Shown here: positions 11,828 through 24,530 of the stretch, in pieces
How positions within the stretch are numbered: the stretch's first letter is position 1
How the letters are laid out: each line of letters begins with the position of its first letter
NCBI GenBank assembly: GCA_004794655.1
Contig: SMMW01000032.1
Span: forward strand, 620,001-684,000
Length of the DNA: 64,000 bases
Source of the DNA: Marisa cornuarietis
Lineage: Eukaryota; Mollusca; Gastropoda; Architaenioglossa; Ampullariidae
Direction: 5' to 3'
Program-made: the position numbers and the translations under genes
Notes under the pieces: model-generated
Databases searched by the model: none
What the model was told of the DNA's origin: nothing
The model's input: only the letters and a program-made list of their open reading frames with translations

Positions 11828-13739
11828 ACATTAAGACACAGACACATACACAGTACACACAAGAGTACACATTGGCACATACTGTACCTCCCACTCCCCC
11901 CTTTCTACCCACAAGTTTTTACAATCGTAAGCACGTGATGCCCGCTCCCTGTGACACCTGCATATCATCCGCACCTGACACGTCGCCTTCAGGCAGAACA
12001 CATTAAGCTGATTATCGCAGCAAGCAGCTATAGCTAGCGATGACGACGACGACAACAACGACAGGCTGTGACGACACGCAGACCTGTCTCTCAGGTGCAA
12101 TCGCTGTTCACCTGCTCCAACCCCAACGCACCTGACTGCTTCAAGGTCGCTAACATGGCAGCGGATAAACAATTAACAGGCTTTTGCACTGGGCCATAAT
12201 CACGAAAATAACAACTCCGTCGACTGCGTGCACGACTCCATTGGAACAGACAGTCAGTCGCCTCTGATCGACTTCTGATTTGAGAGTTGGGTGAGAGCTT
12301 TGCACTCTTGGCTGTACCTTTTGTCAGACAGTCGCGAAAACCAGGCGCTTAAGTGGTTTATGAATAATGGATGACGAGCACCGTGAAGGTGTGCCAGAGA
12401 TAAAGAACCGGAGACAAGGGAGGTAACTGTGGGAAGATAAGCGAGAATGGAACAGAGTAAGAAAAAGACCATTTACAGACCATTTCTTTTTTTCCTCCGG
12501 ATTGAAATGAGCACTGCGGAAACCCATCTAAAAGCAGATTATTGCCTTGGAACAAAAAAGTCCCTTTGTCGAATCGTTATTTATTATCAGACAGAATAGG
12601 AAGCAGGACATTAGTAGTTATTCTACACACATTAAAATTAGCAAGCCAATTAGAAAAAAAGACGTGGAGAAAAGTTGCACCGGGGGATGCAAATGCTTGG
12701 TAATATACAGTATAATATATAAACCAGTGGGATGATGGTTACAGCAAGACCCGGGGCTGGTAAGAATCCGCGTGATTCATGATTTAATGAAGACTGTCCA
12801 GGCCTGCAGTTCAAAAAGGTCGGGAGTGAGGAGCCGAGATCTTATGTTTCTCTTTTCGGGATAACAACCTTACAACTCAGTCACTTGTATATGTGAACAT
12901 AGAACAAGAACAACACTCGTGTAGCCTACCCTGGGGTGGCACTGGGGGGTGGGGCAGGAGCAGCGGTGTACGAAGTCGGGTTAAACTACTTTACATCAGT
13001 CAAGAGAAACTCTAGCTATCCTGCTTCATGTACCCGTCTGGTTCCTCGCGGTGCACATTCGCACTTCATCCACCCTATCCCTTTATCTCTTTTCCTTAAC
13101 TCCCATCAGCTAAGCTCTGACAGATTCTGACCGAGTCCAAGCTGTGTGGCTAGAATTCTTGAGATACTTTGTAGCCCAACTTGTGAAATTTGTTTGACAG
13201 AAATCTGACACAGAAGCCCCACTAACACGAAGTTCTGCCTGATGTTAGTGGCACAAACCACAGTTAAACTTATCAGGGTTGGATGTACTTTTTAAACGAT
13301 CAGTACAATGTTGGTAAGCCAGGCATGAGTCCGCATTGCGGCATGGGAGAAGGGGTTAACAAAAGATCGATAGGAAAGGAGGAGCGGCGGGGAGAGGCTG
13401 TCAGGTGGGGTGAGACCAGCCTCCTCCTTGGCTGCGTTTTCCTGACAGAGGAGCTGCAGTTGACAAATCGAGGCTGAATACCTTGCCACTGAAAGATAAA
13501 GTCCCCCCCCCCCGTCTTTTTAGTCAAACAAGAGGGGACTGGGGTTGGTGGAGGAATCCAGTCCAGAGCCAGGAAGTGGTTCAGTAAGGACACATAACCA
13601 CAGTAACAGCGCGAGGATAACGACATCAACGACCGTCCTACATGTCGAAAAACACCAACGGGTCAGTGTATGGGGGGGGGGTTCTTTCGTAGCACAAACG
13701 ATGGAACGGGACAACAATGGGGACTAACCTGACACTGGA

Positions 13740-14350
13740 ATCAAAGCGATGACAAGGCGATGCACACAGTCCGGTTGTCGGCGAAGAATTCCACGGCGAC
13801 CATTGATGCTGTTGACCTCGGCGTCGGAACTATCGCGCCTGCCGCACTACGACAAGGGCTCACGATCGTTGTAGCCGTTTCTGCTGGCGAAGTTTTAGCT
13901 TTTTGTGGGCGACAGCATCAGGATCAGCATCAGCAGCAGCAGCAGCGGCGGCGGCGGCAACAGCAGCGGTGGTGTCGGCGATACAGCAAAGCACAGTCCA
14001 GCAACTGCACGGTACAGCACAGTACAGCTAGCGGCAGCACAGCGCGTGCCGCGCGCGAGACGGGCGTCTCTCCCCACCCCCCCTACCTCCTCACTCCCGA
14101 CAAACCCCACGACATTACCACCCTACATCCTCCAGTGCCATCCGATCGATGGCGCTTTCGCCCCGAAACTCGCGAGTCTCCGAATTGGATCTTGGGTTCC
14201 CGAGGATCCACAGCGGTCCTGGAGGAGACTGCGACGCCCACACAGTCCTCTGTCGTCTCGAGCATTTCTCTGACGAGGAGACAGAACATTTCTTTCCGGT
14301 TGATGGCGATGTCGTGCGGTGTGGTGCGTGCCCACCTTATGTAATTCAAG
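13740..14350. promoter_or_regulatory. CpG-rich block with CAG/CGG triplets
   Basis: About 600 nt of raised CpG content, with short (CAG)n/(CGG)n runs near 13925-13970 and several open frames on both strands, as expected for CpG islands. On the minus strand AAG|GTGGGC near 14330 could be a splice donor. A 5' exon or island is likelier than a coding gene, because no frame shows recognisable protein. Confidence 0.3.
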
Positions 14351-15513
14351 GGCTCCTATATCACTGAGCTGGGGAAAGATTGGTTTGAAAATCTTGGGCC
14401 ACTCCACCCCTTAATGACACTCTTTAGCTGTCACATACTGTCCAACGTGTGAGATTTTTTTTTTACACGACCTCATGTGTATATATATATATATATATAA
14501 ATAAATTTGGGAAAGTATACGAGTTTACCCGGGTCTAAGAAGACAAGGTAGGAGAAGCCGTAAAATCCGTTCTGTAACTAAGGCAATATATTGTGTGGAC
14601 ATCCCCAAAAATAAGGGGAGAAGGAAATCATTTCATAAGTGGACAGAAGATGGGATGAACCACATGAATTTGTTTGTTTGTTTTTTTTTAAGGTGAAAAC
14701 AATAGTCGTAAAAGTAGACATTTTTTTCATTTTTGAGAGTCTACTGGACACCACTATTCGTTTACATTAAAAGGTCACAAACGAAGTGTTTGGGGTCAGT
14801 GGTTCACCCTGGTCCTTCTGTGGCAAACTTTTTACGAGTGCGTGGGACAGACTTCAGTGGGTGGTGAAGGAGAAATACTAGCTACATCCCGAATCTCCTT
14901 CCATCCTTCCCCGATCGATCTATCATTCACAGGATATTGTTTAATACACTTGCTCTGAGGAAAAAAAAAGAGGCAAAATTTGATGAAGGAAAACAACGAT
15001 TAAAAAGAAATGAGAAAATATAAATAAAAAAGTGAGAGATAAAGTACAAAGGAAAGGGAAGAAATGAACGAAGAAAGAAAGAAAAATGAAAACAGAATTA
15101 AACAGAGAAGAAAAAGAAATGCAAAGGAGAAATAAAAAGTTAGGTATAGGAAGGAATTTACTGGTGAAGAGAATATCCCAGTGCCTCACCCCTCTCCCTG
15201 ATCACTTGCACGAGAAGAAAGACAACCCCTCTTGGGTTAACATATTACACAAACGGACATTCATCCTGTCTCTCGTCATGTTCAAGCTCGTCCACTTGCT
15301 TATTCGCTCAATCACGGCCTGCATGCCACCCTCCTCTCTACAACCTTCCTACCTTATTTACATCACCTATCTACCTTCATTACCATCTCATTTACCTTAT
15401 CTACCTGCCTCATCTACCTGCCTACAAGCACCAGTCAGCATCCTCGGTACTATCTGTCATAGACTAGCAGCTGAGAATGCAAAGGAATGACAGCTTTCAA
15501 CAGAGATGGTGTG

Positions 15514-15759
15514 TTAAAGGTCTGGTAGGGAGCAGCATTTTTTTTTAAGTCTTGGTAAGTTTCAGTGCATGAGACTGTTTCTCAAAATGTGGGTAAATAA
15601 GCGGCCATGTCTAATGAACATATAGTCGAAGATCTGCCATTGCTTGCAGCCTTCACAGCTTTAAGGTAACCATGTGCGATCCTCATGTTTTTGGATTGTG
15701 ATCCTTAAACAGAACACAATTGCTGGGGAAAAAAAGAAGCACCCGCACTAGACCTTTAA
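15514..15759. mobile_element. TTAA-flanked MITE-like element
   Basis: TTAA at 15514-15517 and again at 15756-15759 flank a 238-nt segment. Its ends are imperfect inverted repeats: AGGTCTGGTAGGGAGCAGC on the left and, read on the other strand, AGGTCTAGTGCGGGTGCTT on the right, each followed by a T-rich run. The TTAA duplication is the target-site type of piggyBac-like transposons, but the ends do not begin with the usual CC, so the superfamily is unsure. No transposase is encoded. Confidence 0.55.
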
Positions 15760-17084
15760 ATGCCCCATGTTCCACCAAGATAATATGGATCGATGTAAAT
15801 ATATATGGGCTCTCACCACAGATGCTAGGAGACATGTTGTTCCAAGTCTCTTAATAAATTTTCACTAAATCGCGATCACTGTGGGAGGTGTATAAATCTT
15901 GTGGACAAAGCACTCAGGGAAGAACGTGCTGTCACTTATATTGACCCAGATGTACATTTCTAGCCCTAAAAGTAGACATTCTTCATGACCCAGCTCATGT
16001 TTTTTTCTTTGGTGTTGCTCTGTTCATATTTGTTGCTTTGTCTCCTATTCATGTGAAACTAATTTTGGACTCGGGTTAGTCCAAGGAATGAGGTCTGCAC
16101 CTGATGTACCGCAGGTAGGTCTTTAATCATTAGTAAGATGGCACCAATTAGACATTTTAAGATCAGTGGATGTTAGTAGTGAAGCGTTTGGTTATTAACT
16201 GATTACATAATGAACAAAAGAGGTCAGGATATGTCGACCAAATCAAACTTCCATACAGATAACCGTTTATTAATTATAATTAATTATAATTATACTGATC
16301 CTTGCTTTGCAAAGATCGACTTCAGTGGAAAGTCCGGTGCTGGCGGGAAGCTGAGTGAGAGTAAATAATGATAAGAACACTGTTTGTTGCGATAAACATC
16401 CATCATTATTATGTCTGGGTGTTTTTCTTTTTAGTAAAGCGCGTTGAGCCTACCTCTAATGGTGTCTTCCCTTTCTTCTGGCAAAACGCATCCCCCTCCC
16501 CCCCAACACACTGAAAGCTTACAAAGAAAGAATGTCCCTAAATACGCCCAGCTAATGAAGCCATTTCTTTAGTGATTGCCTATCACCTTTGATTACTGAA
16601 GCGGGCAACGTGGTGCTTAACAACTCAAGCGCGCTCACGAACACACACACACACACACACACGCAGATACACACGTTTGCACGTCTGGACGTCAGCTCAG
16701 ATGCTATTGTCCACACAGATCCCGCCCATCACACGCTCCTCCTCCCTCCTCAGAAAACCTGTCATCAGTTGGATCCGCAGCCGCCGGCAACGTTTTCTCA
16801 GCTGCGTTCTCGTGGCGACAGTTGATGTCCGCTGCCACTTGTTGCGGTCTCGTCGTTGCCGAGGGCTTATGATGACATTTGGTGGCAATTCGGAAGAGGT
16901 CCAGTCAGGGCGAAGAAATTTGTGGAGAGCCCAGAGCAACAGCTGCAGCTGCTGGTATGGATAGCGAGAGTCTGGCAGAATGCAGCTTGTGCACAATGAA
17001 TTAAACTGTTCATTTTTCGTAAATTTGACTTGTTGTGAATGGCTGACAGACGTTCTTGTATGCCAACGATAGTGGTCAAACTCA

Positions 17085-17385
17085 TTCATTCCATTTATTC
17101 ATTTATACCACAGACCGGTAGCATCTGAACAGTCCACACAGATCGTCAAGCGTCTCTCCACTGAGACCTGGGATGGTCAGCAAATCGTGGATGGTACGGT
17201 CAGTCTATTCCGTTATGTTTGTCACCCAGTTCTTTCTCTGTCGACCTCCGAGTTAGCCTTCCTCTACCTTACCCCGAAGGACGATCTCTGACTATTGTAA
17301 TGTGTCACAAGGCCAAACCAGGTAGGCCTGCGCAGTTTGATTGTTGCCAGAAGGACCTTTTGGTGGCCATCAGGTCAACAATCGT
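17085..17385 (-). mobile_element. LINE C-terminal fragment
   Basis: The minus-strand translation in mixed frames gives KRSFW.Q, then RPTWFGLVTHYN, GGRQRKNWVTNITEWTD and RTIHDLLTI. These are hallmarks of the region after RT in animal LINEs (R/K-rich GRQRK motif, W-x-D-N-I-x-E-W). It ends in ATGAATGAATGG-type short repeats (17106-17080), a 3' tail. It is a different and shorter copy than 17780-18815. Confidence 0.65.
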
Positions 17386-17779
17386 GTTTTGTACATATTT
17401 AATAATAATAAGAAGAAGAAGTTCGCTTGTATAGGGGCTCAAAGCGCTTCACAAATGACAGTAGGTGGTGTGGAGTCAAAATATAATGAAAAATGTGGTA
17501 GGTGTTTAGCAGACTGTGTACTACAAGCCAAAGGGCAGCGTCCACATACCGCACGAACGAGATTCTGCAGCTTAAATATCAAGCATGTCACACAACCCAG
17601 AATACACTTCATAGCAAATGCAGTTCCAAGCAGCACATCCAGCAGACGGCAACACCCGCACTGGAACGACGAATGAGCCATTAGCAAACGCAAAAGTTAA
17701 CTGATCAGCAAAAGGTCTTGCGGACATGAAGTTCACAGAACAGAAGCCACCGACACGGTAGAGACACACACTCCACACG

Positions 17780-17810
17780 CATCATCATCATCGTCATCAT
17801 CATCATCATC

Positions 17811-17871
<61 letters not shown>

Positions 17872-18815
17872 GTCCTCTTTGTGCCGTCTGGCACGTGAGG
17901 CGACAGCAAGGGACCATCTGGTTCCGTCTGCTGCTGTTGTGGGGGCTGTCTCGATTGACAGGCCTCTGCTCTTGAGGTCCATTTTGGGCCTCCCTCTGTT
18001 CCTCTTTCCCTGTGGTGTCCATCGCAGGGCTGTTCTGGGGATTGAGTCGTGTGCCGAAAAATACACAAAATCACAAGTCCAACACGAAGAAGACAGAAAT
18101 ACCCTAGAGCTCTGTCCAGCCAGCAATAATACTCTATATTTGTTGATTTTTATGTTCCGTGTAGAAAATTCAGAACAGCTGCGCTCACAAAGCATGTATT
18201 CTTGCTTTACTGTGTTAGCAAGTACATCCTGTTGCAATCAGTGTTGCAGTCGTGATACGGATGTCCGGTTCATCTATGTAAAGAAGGGGATATGTATAAC
18301 TAATCGTGTGGTACTAAACTGTGTAACTTAAATCTGGCGAGCGGGTACACGAGAAGATATTAAACAGCAGCGGTGATAGAGGATATCCTTGACGATTTCC
18401 TGCTGTGGTGCAAAAGTAGTATTGTAGTGTACTGTATTAGCATTGATTCTAGATAACTCTTCGGTGACTTTACCGAGGCCTTCTTCGATAATAAATTTCC
18501 CCATCACATGCCATAGCCCCTCGTGGCAGATTCTGTCGAACGTCTTTTCATAAAGTTTATGAAGTTGTAGTAGAGGCCCCGCTTATGCTGAATATGCTTT
18601 TCTTTAAGGATGCGACAGTTGAAGATCTGCTCAAAGGTGCTTCTAGTCAGTTGTTCTGCTAGCAGTTACTCCGTGGTGTTGCTGATGCTTTTCTGTGTGA
18701 TCTTCATCATGACTTTGCTTGGGTGGCTGATAAGGCTGATGGTTCTGTTGTTCTGGAACTGTTTGCTGTTTCCTTTTTTGAGGGGAAGAGTATGATTAGT
18801 GACTGCATAGCATAG
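17780..18815 (-). mobile_element. Decayed non-LTR retrotransposon (LINE): RT core and C-terminus, with (TGA)n tail
   Basis: On the minus strand the translation from about 18812 shows the reverse transcriptase block LKKGNSKQFQNNRTISLIS HPSKVMMKI followed by stop-interrupted RT-like sequence down to about 18400. At 18060-17875 comes the typical C-terminal segment IPRTALRWTPQGKRNRGRPK ... ARRHKED. The stop TGA is itself the first unit of a (TGA)n array (17871-17780), a tail type known from several LINE clades. The roughly 250 nt in between are not LINE-like. Frameshifts and stops make it a pseudogene. Confidence 0.75.
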
Positions 18816-19418
18816 CTTGATCCATGAATACTCTGAAATGATGATGCGATAAAATTTTACTCGTGGATGCCTTGGTTTTGAAGGGCGTGCTAGACGCTCA
18901 GGTAATCGGAAAACCCGGATAAGACTGGCTTAGAGATACAAGTTATTAACAAATCATGCTTCTGCAACTTTATGCATTTCATGTGGGCTCCATGATCCCA
19001 TTCAACTCACCTACTTATATGGAAATCCTTCAATGTATGTACATTCACATTGCACCTTTGCAACTAGCACAACCGATAAAAAACAACAAAGACAATTTAA
19101 TCGATAAGAAGAACAACAAAAAGAAACTTTATGAAAAGTGTTTCTCTTGCTCAACTCGTCATGGGGCTTCAACATTAAACTAAGGCTGGGAAACCGAATA
19201 GGCTCACGTCATCGGTGCCATCATTTGATGACAATATTATGGAGGCGAAATTTGAAAAAAATGATTTTTATTGCATCAAACAGCCGAACATATCGTACAC
19301 ATGTAAATACAGGAACGTCCCACGCCAGGAACTTGCGGGTATCCGAGGAAATAGTCATGTCTATTTATAAAACATGCACGTGACAGTCACATAATACCTA
19401 CACATAAATGGCACGCTT

Positions 19419-19420
<2 letters not shown>

Positions 19421-19469
<49 letters not shown>
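19421..19469. repeat. (AC)n microsatellite
   Basis: About 24 uninterrupted AC units. Confidence 0.95.
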
Positions 19470-19471
<2 letters not shown>

Positions 19472-19898
19472 CAAGAGTAGGGTTCTGGAGAAAGACAACC
19501 TGTGCCAGTAATGTGAGGCGGACAGCAGGAGCCGGGGAGGCGACAAGTTCCGCCTGAGCTGACAAATCTGACATCCTACGCCCTGCATCTGGTCTTTATC
19601 AGCATATCGCTCATAGAAACCAGAAATCGATACAGACCTTCACCCCTGCCCCTCACCCACCCACCCACACACACACACACAAATGCAAGAAAAAATTAAA
19701 ACGAAGAATAAAAAACAAAGCAGCAGCAGCAGCAGCCAACAACTAGCTTCTCTAGACAACACCAAAAGTAACTTTCCAAAGATTTACACACACTGAACCA
19801 CTCTTAAAAATAAGGATATCAAAGAAAAAGCAAAATATTAAGATTCTTAAATGTTCTTTAAAAAATCCAAACGAGGTTAGCGCGCGCACGACCACTCG

Positions 19899-19928
19899 CA
19901 CACACACACCGACACACACACACACACC

Positions 19929-20004
<76 letters not shown>
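19899..20004. repeat. (CA)n microsatellite with CACCGA interruptions
   Basis: About 50 CA units; two CCGA interruptions near 19910 and 19928 mark an older left part. Confidence 0.95.
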
Positions 20005-20008
<4 letters not shown>

Positions 20009-21008
20009 AGCTGCTCCGTGTCCGCCTTAGCTTACATTATTGATAAACATGCAAGCCTTTGTTTTTTTTGTTTTTTTTTTGTCTATATTTCCGATGTTCG
20101 ATTTGAAAGTGAATCCCTCGCTACATACGTCCCCCCCACCTCATGGCACGTGCTGCTATAGTCCGCTACATTGTATGTACATCGCTTCTTGTGGTGATGA
20201 AGTGTCATGGCTGTATTGATGTATTGATGTACTGGCTAGCTTCGCTGCTGCACGTGCATATCAGTATATAAATATTTCACCTGCATCATGGAAATGTGTG
20301 CAACCTTTTTTAGGACGAGTAAGTGAAGAACCATCTCGTGTCTGTGACCTGGAGAACGACGGGTAATGTTAGCAGCCATGTGTGAAGGCTCCGGGGACAT
20401 CAAGGAAACTGCATTAGTAACCGCCAATGGACCTTTCCTGTCCATCAAACTCTCCGGCAATCAGGCTGAAAAATAATTTAGCGCAAGGGACCGCGGATTC
20501 TCGAATACCAGCTCTGCGCAAAGGGGGGGGGGGACAGTAGTTTTCCTCTCTGTTTGTTTGTGTTTTACTGTCCCTCAATCTCTCCTCTCTTCACACCTCC
20601 ATCTTTCTTTCTTCCAACCTCTTTCTATCCTTTCACTCGTAGTTTGTGCTCCTGCTCCTCCAGATCCTACCCCTTCTTCTCCTATCCCACCTTTTTTCTA
20701 CTACATCTGCTACTAAGTCCACTCCTACTTTTACACCGCTAAGATGAAGACAACAATGATGACAAGGGCGATGAAATCTTATGTTTTCCTCTCCTTAGTT
20801 CTTTTCAAAGACTCGACAAGCGTGCTAAGAAGGTCATGGTGTTTGAGCGAATGGCAAACCTCTGAAACGACCTGAGGATTTTCTGGAAACTTCTCAGAGT
20901 CTAGTGATCACTAAAGAACAACAGATATGATAGCAATAAAAGACTCGGGGGCTTGGGGTGTTGAGATGCTTAAAAAAATAACAAAACGGAAGGCAAAACT
21001 GAGCTCAT

Positions 21009-21039
<31 letters not shown>

Positions 21040-22252
21040 TCTAAGGTCTTTGTGAAAAGACTTAAGGCATCGTGTGCTGGTTGTGAGCTCAGTGTTGGGG
21101 GCTGGGAGAAATGTCATCCTGACTGTAAGCGCGAGGTCGATATTTGGGACTGGACCAGCTCTTCGCCAGCCTCCGTCGCTCACTCGGATCGCCAGGAAAT
21201 CGCATCTCACAGACCACAATGGGCGCACGGCTTCCCTGTAACATGTCAGCAGGTTACCCAACAAAATCTGAGAAACGTTCTCACAGGCTTCGGAGGTCGA
21301 GTCCTGATTGTAAAGGTGGACATTTGCAGTCTTCGCTCCCCCGTCCTGCATGAACGTGGGCTAACTATCCCCCCCCACACACACACTACCACCTCACTCC
21401 CTATGCCCCCGCCCCAGTGTGAGAATGATGTCTACCTGACTACAGTTCTGTCTGCGGGCGAGTGTCAGCCTCCTTTGATCTCCACTGCTCCAGTGACAGG
21501 ACAAGAGTTTCCCAGCATGCCTCATCCCGTACATCACGCACTTGCCAAGCAATAAATGACACGCCTACAACCCTTACCCCCCGAACCACTCACCTTTGTT
21601 TAGCTCATTTGAGTCGTGAATGCAATTTTGATTCTTATAATAATAATAATAAAGCTGCGTACCTATGGAAAGATAAAATCCAGTAGCTCAGGGGTATCGC
21701 GGGGTGGACACTCGCTTTGTCATTTATCACAGTTCAAAATGGCTGTGAGATGAATGAGCTTAATTCACTGTCAGTCACTCATTTCTCACACTTGAGCGAA
21801 AAATTGCACCCTTCGTTATCAAGATACAAGGCTGTGAACATCCCGGTTCTCACTTGGGTTTGACAGAAACTAGAAACTAGAAAGATGGACAGATAGGCGA
21901 CAAAGGAAAGGGAGACGGAAATAGTTTTCTGTGTTATCTTGATGGCACCAAGGTCCACAAACCTTGACATCCGGCCCCATTATAAAGTCTGTAGTTGCCA
22001 GATACACTCGGCCCTGGACAGTGTCAGGTTCTTCATGTCTCAATTGTTCACTGGCCTCCCAGCTGTTGTTTTCTCCAACATTAGTTCTTGCACACGCCAG
22101 TACCAATGTGTGTTGGTCTTTCAAAGCTTAGAATGTTCTTTGCCATTCTTGGTTTAAGTAAATTCATTATGACATATCACCCTAGTTCGTATCAAAACCA
22201 TCAGTAACTGTTATCCAAATCGGATTTGTCTCAAAAAGGTAAGAGAGATAGA

Positions 22253-22800
22253 TCAGAATGAAAGTATGAAGGACACGTGCGGCCTGTATTTGGAACAATA
22301 AATGTTGTTCATCCTGACCATTACTGCTGCTGATGTCCTGATGAAAATTTGTGTGGTGATGCAGCAGACTTTATAAGAGGTTGCTTGCAGGTACTTGAAA
22401 CTGTTCACCTCATCGAGTTGTTCGCCGTTTATGCAGATCTCTGTTTCTACCCTTGCTGTTAGTGTTAACCAGGAATTTCCTTTTGTCACTAGTGGTGTCT
22501 ATTCCATGTATCAGGTTCTTGCCGATGTCTTACAGTAGGCCTTCTGCCTTCGATCATAACAATGTCGTCTGCAAAGTGCAGGCCGCATGAGAGCCTTTAA
22601 CCGATGGACAAGAAGGTCTGGTAGCCGTGAACAGTTTCTTATATGATGTTCTCTGAAGAAGATGTTGAAGAATTCAGGCGAGGGACAGCCTTGACGGACA
22701 TCCACTGTTGTCTGAAGGAAGTCTTCCAGTTGGATGTTGAGTAGTACAACACTTATTGCGTTCTTGAACAAAGCTTTGTCCAGCTCGAGGCCTGGCGCAA
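22253..22800 (-). mobile_element. LINE reverse transcriptase fragment
   Basis: The minus-strand frame contains TTVDVRQGCPSPEFFNIF (the RT motif normally GVRQGC.LSP.LFNIF), then a later block GEQLDEVNSFKYL (the R-x-x-x-x-x-FKYLG region). Frame shifts separate the blocks, and the FADD catalytic box is destroyed. It is a defective copy. Confidence 0.75.
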
Positions 22801-24024
22801 GAATGGACCAGCGGTGATTTTCAGCATCACAATCACAGTCATAGAACAGAGCCTTAAGTCACAGCAGAATGTCAATGATGTCAGCTACCATCCCAGAAAG
22901 CTTTATTACATTGCCAGATATCGCTGCTTTGTCGTCAGGTCGTACACGACTACTCTGCCAACAGACATCCATGCGTCCCACCCCCCGTTTCTACCCTGCA
23001 CCTTCCTCGCAGATCGAGACCTCATTTGTTTGCGGAAGTCACTCGTATGGTCGGAACCTTTCCCGAGGGAAGTTCTCATTCTGTCCGCTCGAATGAGAGA
23101 AAATGAGGGTGGCCGCGGTGCAGGAAGAGACTAAAGTAGACCATTACCTGGCGGCTATGAATAGTCAGTCAGCACTAGGGGTGTCACTCTCCATTCTTCC
23201 TCCGCCATATTTGTGGAGCCGGAGAAGAGAATCACCCGAGTTTCCTCGTGCAAATCGGCGAAGGAATTACTCAAGTCAGCGGGATGCTTAGCTGCTTGTC
23301 AGTCACGTGCCGAGACCGGGGGACAAAATGCAAGCAAAGGGTACACTATGACCTTTCCAGGGGCTCAAAGACTAGTCTTACAGATAAGCCAGATGGATAG
23401 TTTTTTAAACTATGTGGCTATGTAGAATAGGATGGGACTGGGATTTGAGTGACAGAGACATAGTCGTCACATTCATTGTATGCAAGTTTATGTACTTGTT
23501 GAGACCAAAAATTCTAAGACAATAAAATCGTTGTATTCTGTTATTCACAAGTATGTTTATGTGCATGAGGATTAGATGGGGGGGGACTTTTGCATCTTGT
23601 AAATATAATATAAATTCAAGATGTTAATCCCACGGGTAGCGAGCAGTTCATGACACACTATCATTAGCACACCTTTATCCTGTTTGGAGGCGGCCATTAA
23701 TACGCAGGTGTGCTGAATCGATCTCAGCTCGTATCTACACTAAATTAGTCGTAATTTTATGTACGTACATACTTTAAAAAAAAGCCGGAATATTACATTT
23801 AGTTGACAATAGTGACCAACAATTAACAAGATAGAATTATGGAAGAAGGAATGTGTATCTTCGTGTCAGGAATAAGCTTATTAAAACAACACAAGGAGAG
23901 GTTTACATCTCGCCAGTAATGAAGTCTCAGGAAAGCTCGATATGGTGGAAGTGCCGCAGCTAATGAGCCAACAAGATGGCGCTGTTATTTTTAGGTCCAT
24001 TAGTTACCACTTAATTAATAGGTG

Positions 24025-24275
24025 AAGGCCGTCCTATAACCTTTCGGTCCATGGGTCTGAGGTGACGGTATCGGCATGTATCTCAATGACAGGGTGGTGC
24101 CCATCACCCCCTCGCTGTCTTTCCTCACTCACCCTTCTAATGGGTCAGGTACCCTTTTAAAAAGCTGGGTCGTGTGAGTCGTGTGGGTGAAAAACGCTGA
24201 TGAATTGATTAGAGTACCCGCCTCTGGCCTCTGACATCGGTGCTTTGATCACTCGGCTAGTCTTCGCCTTTACAA
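24025..24275 (-). mobile_element. tRNA-derived SINE, family A, diverged copy
   Basis: It shares the family A layout with 144-400: box A-like CTAGCCGAGTGATC near the 24260 end, the GGTACCTGACCC segment, the AGGGGGTGATGGGCACCACCC segment, and a terminal part with TATAGGACGG. Box B is decayed, so the copy is old and probably silent. Confidence 0.65.
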
Positions 24276-24479
24276 GATTTCTAGACTTTAAACTTCTGTT
24301 ATGCTTTGCTTATTATTCTCGGCTTGGCGAATGAATGCTTTGTCAGCCATCTTGGCAGCGCGTGGCAATGCCGTGTATTACTAATAAGCCAGTCAAAAAA
24401 AAAATCACCGAATATTTTCAACTCATGCAACAGCTGAACTGGACATCACTCGCCTGGCAGTGGCAATAACCACGAGAAA

Positions 24480-24530
24480 TTCAAAGACAATCAAAATACT
24501 TTATTAATCCTTCAGGAATATTGCACAACA
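24480..24530 (-). mobile_element. Probable 3' tail of a retroelement
   Basis: The minus strand reads TTCCTGAAGGATTAATAAAG, then TATTTTGATTG. A closing GGATTAATAAAG with short direct repeats is a common 3' end of animal LINEs and SINEs. No body is recognisable upstream, so this rests on the tail alone. Confidence 0.3.

Larger units (their letters stand above)
9945..13735. other. No gene seen
   Basis: It holds two (CA)n arrays (11.53 and 11.77 kb) and a (GACGAC)-rich spot near 12040. Nothing coding is recognised. Confidence 0.5.
18820..22250. other. Mostly repeats; ambiguous open frames at 20.9-21.55 kb
   Basis: Besides the (CA)n arrays, 20911-21555 has overlapping open frames of 146 codons (minus) and 167 codons (plus). 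They include a (GTCT)n and a (CA)n stretch, have no recognised domain and no paired splice sites. Confidence 0.4.
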
